Below, piece after piece: positions 57,826 through 64,000 of a DNA stretch of 64,000 nucleotides. The notes beneath the pieces were generated by a model that saw nothing but the letters and a program-made list of their open reading frames with translations, did not search any database and had not been told where the DNA came from. How positions within the stretch are numbered: position 1 is the first letter of the stretch; each line of letters opens with the position of its first letter. Location: the NCBI RefSeq assembly GCF_023573145.1, contig NZ_CP097635.1, forward strand, positions 868,001 through 932,000, written 5' to 3'. This DNA comes from Aquincola tertiaricarbonis (GTDB taxonomy: Bacteria; Pseudomonadota; Gammaproteobacteria; Burkholderiales; Burkholderiaceae_C). Made by a program: the position numbers and the translations under genes.

Positions 57826-59241
57826 TCAGGCGATCAGCGCGGCCAGCACCTCTTCAAGCGTCTTCTTCGCGTCGCCGAACAGCATGCGGTTGTTGTCTTT
57901 GTAGAAGAGCGGGTTGTCCACGCCGGCATAGCCCGAGGCCATGCTGCGCTTCATGACGATCGAGGTGCGCGCCTTCCACACCTCGAGCACCGGCATGCCG
58001 GCGATCGGGCTCGTGGGGTCTTCCTGCGCCGAGGGGTTCACGATGTCGTTGGCGCCGATGACCATCGACACGTCGGTGCCGGGGAAGTCCTCGTTGATCT
58101 CGTCCATCTCGAGCACGATGTCGTAGGGCACCTTGGCCTCGGCGAGCAGCACGTTCATGTGGCCCGGCATGCGGCCTGCGACCGGATGAATGCCGAAGCG
58201 CACGTTGACACCCTTGTCGCGCAGAATCTTCGTGATCTCGCACACCATGTGTTGGGCCTGCGCCACCGCCATGCCGTAGCCGGGCACGATGACGACGTTC
58301 TTGGCCTCGCGCAGCAGCTCAGCAGTCTCCACGGCGCTGACTGGCACCACCTCGCCGGCCGGTTGCGCGCCACCGTCAGCAGGAGGCGGCGCACCGCCAC
58401 CGGTGCCGAAGCCGCCGGCGATGACGCTGATGAAGTTGCGGTTCATCGCGCGGCACATGATGTAGCTCAGGATGGCGCCAGAGGAACCCACCAGGGCGCC
58501 GACGACGATCAGCAGATCGTTGCCGAGCATGAAGCCGGTCGCTGCCGCGGCCCAGCCCGAGTAGCTATTGAGCATCGACACCACCACCGGCATGTCGGCG
58601 CCGCCGATCGCCATCACCATGTGGATGCCGAACAGCAGCGCGATCACCGTCATGACGATCAGCGGGGTCATGCCGGCCTGGATCTCGTGCGCGCGCAGGA
58701 ACTCGCGCCCGAACCAGACGACCACCACCAGCCCGGCCAAATTGAGCCAGTGACGCCCGGGCAGCAGCAGCGGCTTGCCGCCGATCTTGCCGGACAGCTT
58801 GCCGAAAGCGACGATCGATCCCGAGAACGTGACCGCGCCGATCAGGATGCCGACGTAGATCTCGACCTCGTGGATCGCCTTCTCGGCCGGTGTCGGGAAC
58901 ACGGTGGACGTATCGACGTAGCTCGCGAAGCCGACCAGGCAGGCGGCCAGTCCGACGAGGCTGTGCATCAATGCCACCAGTTCGGGCATCTGCGTCATCT
59001 GCACCTTCTTGGCGGCGAAGAGGCCGATGGCGCCGCCGACGACGAGGGCGCCGACGATCCACGCGTACCCGGCCGGCGTGACGCGCGGGCCGAGCACGGT
59101 GGCCAGCACCGCGAGGGCCATGCCGACGATGCCGAATACGTTGCCGCGGCGCGCGGTCTCCGGATTCGACAGCCCGCCCAGGCTGAGGATGAAGAGGATG
59201 ATGGCGCCGATGTAGGAGACGGTGGCCAGGCCTGCGGTCAT
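57826..59241 (-). CDS. pntB: NAD(P) transhydrogenase subunit beta
   Basis: 471-residue membrane subunit with about nine helices and the C-terminal NADP-binding domain ([36 protein letters not shown] and [19 protein letters not shown]). With PntA it couples proton flow to NADPH formation from NADH. A Pro/Gly-rich linker ([16 protein letters not shown]) joins the membrane and dIII parts. It lies 22 bp after pntA. Confidence 0.95.
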   Translation of the reverse strand: MTAGLATVSYIGAIILFILSLGGLSNPETARRGNVFGIVGMALAVLATVLGPRVTPAGYAWIVGALVVGGAIGLFAAKKVQMTQMPELVALMHSLVGLAACLVGFASYVDTSTVFPTPAEKAIHEVEIYVGILIGAVTFSGSIVAFGKLSGKIGGKPLLLPGRHWLNLAGLVVVVWFGREFLRAHEIQAGMTPLIVMTVIALLFGIHMVMAIGGADMPVVVSMLNSYSGWAAAATGFMLGNDLLIVVGALVGSSGAILSYIMCRAMNRNFISVIAGGFGTGGGAPPPADGGAQPAGEVVPVSAVETAELLREAKNVVIVPGYGMAVAQAQHMVCEITKILRDKGVNVRFGIHPVAGRMPGHMNVLLAEAKVPYDIVLEMDEINEDFPGTDVSMVIGANDIVNPSAQEDPTSPIAGMPVLEVWKARTSIVMKRSMASGYAGVDNPLFYKDNNRMLFGDAKKTLEEVLAALIA

Positions 59242-59263
59242 GTTCGCTCCTGCTTCTTGTTGT

Positions 59264-60862
59264 TCACTTGCGGAACATTGCCAGCATGCGCCGCGTGACC
59301 GCGAAGCCGCCGAACATGTTGACGGCCGTCAGCACCAGCGCCACGACGGCCAGGCCGAGGATCAGCTGCGACGGCCGATCGGCTCCGGCACCACCTGCCA
59401 GCGGCGGCGCCACCTGCACCAGCGCGCCGATGGCGATGATCGACGAGATGGCGTTGGTCACGCTCATCAGCGGCGTGTGCAGCGACGGCGTGACGTTCCA
59501 CACCACCATGTAGCCGATGAAGCAGGCCAGCACGAACACGGTGAAGTGCGCGAGGAACGAGGCCGGCGCGTAGAGGCCCACGAGCGCGAAGGCCAGCGCA
59601 CCCGCGCCGAACACCGTCAATAGCGACCGCGCCGACATCGGCTCGCTGGCACCGTGGCCGTGGCCCTTCTTGGCGGACGGCGCGACGACGGACGCCGCTG
59701 CGGGTTTGGCCGGTGCCGCGGCCGGCAGTTTGGGCGGCGGAGGCGGCCATGTGATGGCACCTTCCTTGATGACCGTCAGGCCGCGGATCGCGTCGTCTTC
59801 CATGTTGACGTCGATGACGCCGTCCTTGGTCTTGCACAGCTCCTCGGTCAGACGCAGGAGGTTGTTCGAGTACAGCGTGGAAGACTGCTTGGCCAGACGG
59901 CTGGCGAGGTCGGTGTAGCCGATGATCGTCACGCCGTGTTTCACCACCGACTGGCCGGGCTCGGTGAGTTCGCAGTTGCCGCCCTGCTCGGCCGCCATGT
60001 CGACGATCACGCTGCCGGGCTTCATGCTCTTGACCATCTCAGCGGTGATCAGCCGCGGCGCGGGCTTGCCTGGGATCAGCGCGGTGGTGATCACTATGTC
60101 GCATTCCTTGGCCTGCTGCGCGTACATCGCACGCTGCGCGGCCTGGAAGCCCTCGCTCATCACCTTGGCGTAGCCGCCGCCACCCGAACCCTCTTCCTCG
60201 TAGTCGACCTTGACGAACTCGCCGCCGAGGGAGACCACCTGATCGGCCACCTCGGCGCGGGTGTCGTTGGCGCGCACGATCGCTCCGAGGCCCGCCGCGG
60301 TGCCGATCGCCGCCAAGCCCGCCACGCCGGCACCGGCGATGAACACCTTGGCCGGCGGAATCTTGCCGGCGGCCGTGATCTGGCCGTTGAAGTAGCGGCC
60401 GAAGGCGTTGGCCGCCTCGATCACCGCGCGGTAGCCGCTGACCCCGGCCATCGAGGTCAGCGCGTCCATCTTCTGCGCGCGCGACAGCTGGCGCGGCAAC
60501 GAGTCGATGGCGAGCACGGTGGCCATCTTTGCCGCCAGCTGCTTCATCAACTCAGGGTTCTGCGCTGGCCAGATGAACCCGATCAGCGTGCCGCCTTGCC
60601 GCAGCAGCGCCACCTCGTCAGGGCTCGGCGCACGCACCTTGAACACGATGTCCGACCGGGCCCAGATGTCGGACGCGGTCTCAACGATGTCGGCCCCGGC
60701 CGCTCGGTACGCGTCGTCGGCGAAGTTGGAGGCGTCGCCGGCGCCGCTTTGCACGGCCACCGAGAAGCCCAGCTTGCGCAGCTTCTCCACCACGTCCGGC
60801 ACGGTCGCGACGCGCTTCTCGGCCGGCGCGGTCTCCGTGGGAACTCCAATCAGCAAGGCCAT
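59264..60862 (-). CDS. pntA: NAD(P) transhydrogenase subunit alpha (fused dI + dII)
   Basis: 532 residues. The NAD-binding domain ([20 protein letters not shown] and [20 protein letters not shown]) is fused through an Ala/Pro-rich, His-containing linker ([11 protein letters not shown]) to three or four membrane helices ([39 protein letters not shown]). In many relatives these parts are separate genes (pntAA and pntAB), so this is the fused E. coli-like form. It lies 12 bp downstream of cioB. Confidence 0.95.
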   Translation of the reverse strand: MALLIGVPTETAPAEKRVATVPDVVEKLRKLGFSVAVQSGAGDASNFADDAYRAAGADIVETASDIWARSDIVFKVRAPSPDEVALLRQGGTLIGFIWPAQNPELMKQLAAKMATVLAIDSLPRQLSRAQKMDALTSMAGVSGYRAVIEAANAFGRYFNGQITAAGKIPPAKVFIAGAGVAGLAAIGTAAGLGAIVRANDTRAEVADQVVSLGGEFVKVDYEEEGSGGGGYAKVMSEGFQAAQRAMYAQQAKECDIVITTALIPGKPAPRLITAEMVKSMKPGSVIVDMAAEQGGNCELTEPGQSVVKHGVTIIGYTDLASRLAKQSSTLYSNNLLRLTEELCKTKDGVIDVNMEDDAIRGLTVIKEGAITWPPPPPKLPAAAPAKPAAASVVAPSAKKGHGHGASEPMSARSLLTVFGAGALAFALVGLYAPASFLAHFTVFVLACFIGYMVVWNVTPSLHTPLMSVTNAISSIIAIGALVQVAPPLAGGAGADRPSQLILGLAVVALVLTAVNMFGGFAVTRRMLAMFRK

Positions 60863-60874
60863 GGTCTCGACTCC

Positions 60875-61882
60875 TCAGTGGTACCCATGCCCGGCGCGCA
60901 CCTTGCCCCGGAACACCCAGTACGACCAGATCACGTACAGCAGGATGATCGGCAGCAGAAACATCGTGCCGACAAGCAGGAAGGCCTGCGAAATCGGATG
61001 CGCTGCGGCGTCCCACAAGGTGATCGATGGCCATATCAGGTAGGGCCACAGGCTGATCACCAGGCCGGTAAAAGCCAGGAAGAAGATGCCGAACGAACAC
61101 AGGAACGGCAGCACGTCGCGCCGTTCGTGGCGCAGACTGGTGTAGAGCAGCGCCGCGACGGCGGCGGTGAGGATGGGCACCGGCGAGAACCAGAGCAGGT
61201 TCGGCCAGCTGAACCAGCGCTCGGCGATCCGCTCGGAGGCAAGCGGCGTCCACACGCTCACCGCCGCGACGAACGCGAGCACCCACCACAGGGAGCGCTG
61301 TGCGATGCGTCGCGACCACTGCTGCAGCGGGCCTTCGGTCTTCATCACCAGCCAGGTCGCGCCCTGCAGCATGTAGGCGGCGACGACCGCGGCGCCGGTC
61401 AGCAGCGTGAACGGCGTGGCCCAGTCCCAGCTGGTGCCGACGAACTGTCGGTTCTGCACCGGAAAGCCCTGCACGATGTTGCCGAGGATCACACCCTGGG
61501 CGAAGCTGGCGACGAGCGAGCCCCAGATGAACGCGTTGTCCCACACGCCGCGTCGCGCGCCCTCGACTTCGCGGAACTCGAATGCGACGCCGCGGAACAG
61601 CAGGCCCAGCAGCATCAGCAGGATGGGGAAGTACAGCGCGGGCATCAGCACCGCGAACGCGAGCGGAAACACCGCGAGCAGGCCGCCGCCGCCCAGGATC
61701 AGCCAGGTCTCGTTGAAGTCCCACACCGGGGCGACGCTGGCCACCATCAGGTCGCGCTCATGCGGGTCGCGACGCAACCCGAACAGCATGCCGACGCCGA
61801 GGTCGAAACCGTCGAGCAGCACGTACATGAAGACGGCGAGCGCGAGGATTGCAGTCCACAGCGGCACGAGGTCAAGTTGCAT
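60875..61882 (-). CDS. cioB: Cytochrome bd-type quinol oxidase subunit II (CioB)
   Basis: 335-residue membrane subunit, eight to nine helices, of the CydB/CioB family. It starts MQLDLVPLWTAILALAVFMY and FDLGVGMLFGLRRDPHERD. APVWDFNETWLILGGGGLLA is the family signature. The native start ATG 61882 overlaps cioA by 11 nt. It forms the oxidase with CioA, which reduces O2 with quinol and is usually cyanide-tolerant in this branch. The DsbAB and copper genes elsewhere in the window are separate from it. Confidence 0.94.
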   Translation of the reverse strand: MQLDLVPLWTAILALAVFMYVLLDGFDLGVGMLFGLRRDPHERDLMVASVAPVWDFNETWLILGGGGLLAVFPLAFAVLMPALYFPILLMLLGLLFRGVAFEFREVEGARRGVWDNAFIWGSLVASFAQGVILGNIVQGFPVQNRQFVGTSWDWATPFTLLTGAAVVAAYMLQGATWLVMKTEGPLQQWSRRIAQRSLWWVLAFVAAVSVWTPLASERIAERWFSWPNLLWFSPVPILTAAVAALLYTSLRHERRDVLPFLCSFGIFFLAFTGLVISLWPYLIWPSITLWDAAAHPISQAFLLVGTMFLLPIILLYVIWSYWVFRGKVRAGHGYH

Positions 61883-63305
61883 GGTCGCCCCTTGCCGTCG
61901 CACCTGCCGTTGTTGCTTCCGTGGCAGCCGACAGCGGTCGTGCCGGGCGCGCCGGCTCGTCCTGCGACGGTTCGCCTTGCGCGGCTTCCGCCGCGACCGC
62001 CACCTGCGGGCCGGCGCGCACGATGCGCCGCAGCAGCATGAAGCCGGCGCCGAAGATCACGATGTAGGCGGCGATGTAGAACGCGAACGACAGGGCGACA
62101 TCGAAGGTGGTCAGGCTTGGACTCACGCCCTGGCTCGTGCGCATCAGGCCATAGACCACCCACGGCTGGCGCCCGACCTCGGTGACGGTCCAGCCGGCAA
62201 GCACGGCAATGAAGCCGAGCGGCATCGACCAGTGAGCCAGCCTGAGGAACAGCGGCGACTCGTAGAGCCGCCCCTTGAAGTGCATGACCCAGCCGACGAC
62301 CACCACGAGCAGCATCAGCAGCCCCATGCCGACCATGATGCGAAACGCGAAGTAGACGATCGCCACCGGCGGCCGCTCCTCGCGCGGCCATTCCTTCAGA
62401 CCCTTGATCTCTCCGTTCCAGTCGTGCGTGAGGTACCAGCTCGCGAGCTTGGGGATCGCGATCTCGAAGCGGTTGCGCTCGGCCTTCTCGTCTGGGATCG
62501 CGAACAGCGACGCCGCGACGCCGCGTTCGGTCTCCCAGATGCCTTCCATCGCAGCCAGCTTGGCCGGCTGGTGCTTGAGCGTGTTCAGGCCGTGCAGGTC
62601 GCCGACGACGATCTGCAGCGGCACCATGATGCTCAGGAAAGCGAGCGACATCTTCACCATCACGCGGCTTTCCTCGACGTGCCGGCGCTGGCGCAGGAAC
62701 CCTGCGGCGACGGCGAGGATCACGAATCCGCTGGTGACGAGGAAGGCGATCACCGTGTGCGAGAGGCGGTATGGAAACGACGGCGTGAACAGCACCGCCA
62801 GCATGCTGACCGGCTCGAAACGCCCGTCCACAACGACGTGGCCCTGCGGCGTCTGCATCCAGCTGTTGACGGCGAGGATCCAGAACGACGACATCAGTGT
62901 GCCGAACGCCACCATCAAGGCGGAGAACACATGCGCCCACTGCGGCACCAGCTTGCGGCCGAACAGCAGCACGCCGAGGAACGCCGCCTCCAGGTAGAAC
63001 GCGGTCAGCACCTCGTAGGCCATCAGCGAGCCGATGACGCTGGCGGCGGCGTCGGAGAAGCGGCTCCAGTTGGTGCCGAACTGGAACGGCATAACGATGC
63101 CCGAGACCACGCCCATGCCGAACGAGACGGCAAAGATCTTGATCCAGTAGGCCGACAGCCGCCGGTACACGTCATCCTTCTTCCACCACCACAGCACTTC
63201 GAGCGTGGCGATGTAGCAGGCCAGCCCGACGGTGAATGCCGGCAGCAGGATGTGCCAAGCGATCACCCACACGAACTGCAGGCGCGACAGCAGCAAGGCG
63301 TCCAT
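61872..63305 (-). CDS. cioA: Cytochrome bd-type quinol oxidase subunit I (CioA)
   Basis: 477 residues with nine helices binding the b-type and d-type haems. The conserved His is in IAWHILLPAFTVGLACYIAT. The quinol loop region is GDLHGLNTLKHQPAKLAAMEG-like and short, so this is the Cio branch rather than long-loop E. coli CydA. VSFGMGVVSGIVMPFQFG and AYEVLTAFYLEAAFLGVLLF are also typical. The C-terminal tail is Ala/Glu rich. The upstream gap to the next gene is 45 bp. Confidence 0.94.
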   Translation of the reverse strand: MDALLLSRLQFVWVIAWHILLPAFTVGLACYIATLEVLWWWKKDDVYRRLSAYWIKIFAVSFGMGVVSGIVMPFQFGTNWSRFSDAAASVIGSLMAYEVLTAFYLEAAFLGVLLFGRKLVPQWAHVFSALMVAFGTLMSSFWILAVNSWMQTPQGHVVVDGRFEPVSMLAVLFTPSFPYRLSHTVIAFLVTSGFVILAVAAGFLRQRRHVEESRVMVKMSLAFLSIMVPLQIVVGDLHGLNTLKHQPAKLAAMEGIWETERGVAASLFAIPDEKAERNRFEIAIPKLASWYLTHDWNGEIKGLKEWPREERPPVAIVYFAFRIMVGMGLLMLLVVVVGWVMHFKGRLYESPLFLRLAHWSMPLGFIAVLAGWTVTEVGRQPWVVYGLMRTSQGVSPSLTTFDVALSFAFYIAAYIVIFGAGFMLLRRIVRAGPQVAVAAEAAQGEPSQDEPARPARPLSAATEATTAGATARGDHAT

Positions 63306-63350
63306 GGTTCAGGCGGTCAAGGTGTGGCCGTTGTCGGTGAGAGCCGGGGC

Positions 63351-64000
63351 TCAGCCTTGGCGCGCCCGCCTGGAGGACGACTTGGCGGCCGGGGGCGGCG
63401 CCGATGCGTCGAGCCCCTCGGACATGCCGATCAGCACGCCGCGCGCCAGCGCCGTGTAGTGGTCCATCCAGGCGTCCACGGTGCTCTGGGCCTGGGCTCG
63501 GCCCCGTCGCACGGCCTCGCGCGACCGCTCGGTCAGCTGCTCCAGCGCAGCCGTGGCGCTGGAGCCGGTCGCGCTGCCCCTGGCCTTCATCCCTTCGAGC
63601 ACCATGGCCCAGGGTCCTTGCAGGTTCTTCGCCGCGTCGGCCACTGCCTTGTCCAGGCTGCCATACAGGGTGTCCTCCATCTTCTCGATGTCGGCGAGCG
63701 CCTTCTTCATCTTGGTCTCTCGCAGCTGGACGCCCTGGTCGACGAATTGTTCGAGCGCCCGGCGATTGGCTTCGACCGCCTTGACCAGTGCGGCATCCAT
63801 GCCCTCGACGGCCTTCATCAGCAGCGCCTCGACATCGGTTGTCGGCAAGCCGCTCTTCGCGGCGCCGGCCGAGGCGGCCTTGGTCGTCGCCTTGACCGCG
63901 TCGCGCACGCTCTTGAGCGTCAGCTCGCGGCCCTGCAGGGCCTTCAGCGTGGCCTGCTGCACGGCCTGGCGCAGCGCGTCGCCCTGGCGGGCCGAGGCCT
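63351..64000 (-). CDS. DUF6781/phasin-like coiled-coil protein (5' end beyond window)
   Basis: At least 215 codons are open to the right edge. The first visible residues (ASARQGDALRQAV) precede VQQATLKALQGRELTLKSVR, so the start lies outside. The protein is Ala/Lys/Glu rich and helical, with amphipathic coils (KMKKALADIEKMEDTLYGSL and ALEQLTERSREAVRRGRAQA), and ends in a basic tail (KSSSRRARQG). This resembles DUF6781 proteins and, more loosely, phasins. No enzyme motif is seen. It lies 45 bp upstream of cioA. Confidence 0.7.
   Translation of the reverse strand, partial: ASARQGDALRQAVQQATLKALQGRELTLKSVRDAVKATTKAASAGAAKSGLPTTDVEALLMKAVEGMDAALVKAVEANRRALEQFVDQGVQLRETKMKKALADIEKMEDTLYGSLDKAVADAAKNLQGPWAMVLEGMKARGSATGSSATAALEQLTERSREAVRRGRAQAQSTVDAWMDHYTALARGVLIGMSEGLDASAPPPAAKSSSRRARQG

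Noticed and set aside
59654..62041. 795-codon plus-strand open frame
   Set aside because: Antisense of pntA and cioB; no recognisable protein.

Overview
The window is high-GC DNA from a Gram-negative bacterium, most probably a betaproteobacterium of the order Burkholderiales. The grounds are codon use, a porin of the trimeric Burkholderiales type, CzcI/CzcE-like proteins, PbrR/CadR regulators and a cio-pnt-lld-lut respiratory/lactate block. No tRNA, rRNA or CRISPR array was seen. Nearly all of the first 53 kb is an accessory mosaic of mobile elements and metal/metalloid resistance modules. The last 11 kb looks like ordinary chromosome.

Region by region. 1-2296: a group II intron (minus strand, running off the left edge) sits in a porin gene, of which only about 50 codons are visible. 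2297-5491: an IS3-family element whose orfA/orfB junction is split by an IS110-family element that carries a candidate bridge RNA. 5547-8574: a metal two-component system, a small exported protein and a lipoprotein. 8633-12017: a copper module (cueR, copA, copZ) with two CueR-type operators between the divergent genes. 12192-14974: a CadR/PbrR regulator and a Zn/Cd/Pb P-type ATPase with an in-frame stop in its N-terminal metal domain. 14975-18727: an arsenic module (GAPDH remnant, arsJ, arsR, arsC, acr3), followed by wreckage to 20251 (a chimeric thioredoxin/sigma54-activator pseudogene and a merR relic). 20252-31217: the first RND system (czcI, czcC, czcB, czcA, a PII-like gene, a CDF exporter), a second lipoprotein copy, two small genes and a second two-component system. 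31293-38054: a BASS-family transporter, DsbA-like, DsbB-like, a PCuAC copper chaperone, lspA (frameshifted at its start), a zinc-ribbon protein, an intact PbrA/CadA ATPase and its divergent PbrR-type regulator. 38195-47597: a CzcE-like protein, a transglutaminase-like protein, a frameshifted czcI, a second RND system with two His-rich periplasmic proteins, a third lipoprotein copy and a MerR regulator. 47852-51099: a compact TniA/TniB/TniQ transposon with long terminal repeats and no cargo. 51065-52880: a broken tyrosine recombinase and an unknown zinc-ribbon gene. 53198-64000 (all minus strand): a DUF6781-like protein, cioAB, pntAB, lldP and lutABC.

How the parts fit. P-type ATPases and the CDF protein should move Cu(I) and Zn/Cd/Pb out of the cytoplasm. 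The two CBA-type RND systems should carry periplasmic metal across the outer membrane. Small His-rich, CzcE-, CzcI- and lipoprotein-type proteins act in the periplasm. MerR proteins (four intact), ArsR and two OmpR/HK pairs control expression. A recurring trait is gene decay by single-base changes or truncation (ATPase, GAPDH, sigma54 activator, merR relic, lspA, czcI-2, recombinase), which fits repeated capture and partial loss. A three-copy lipoprotein family, each copy beside a different metal module, is the most promising uncharacterised component. Coordinates of element ends and operators were read by eye.
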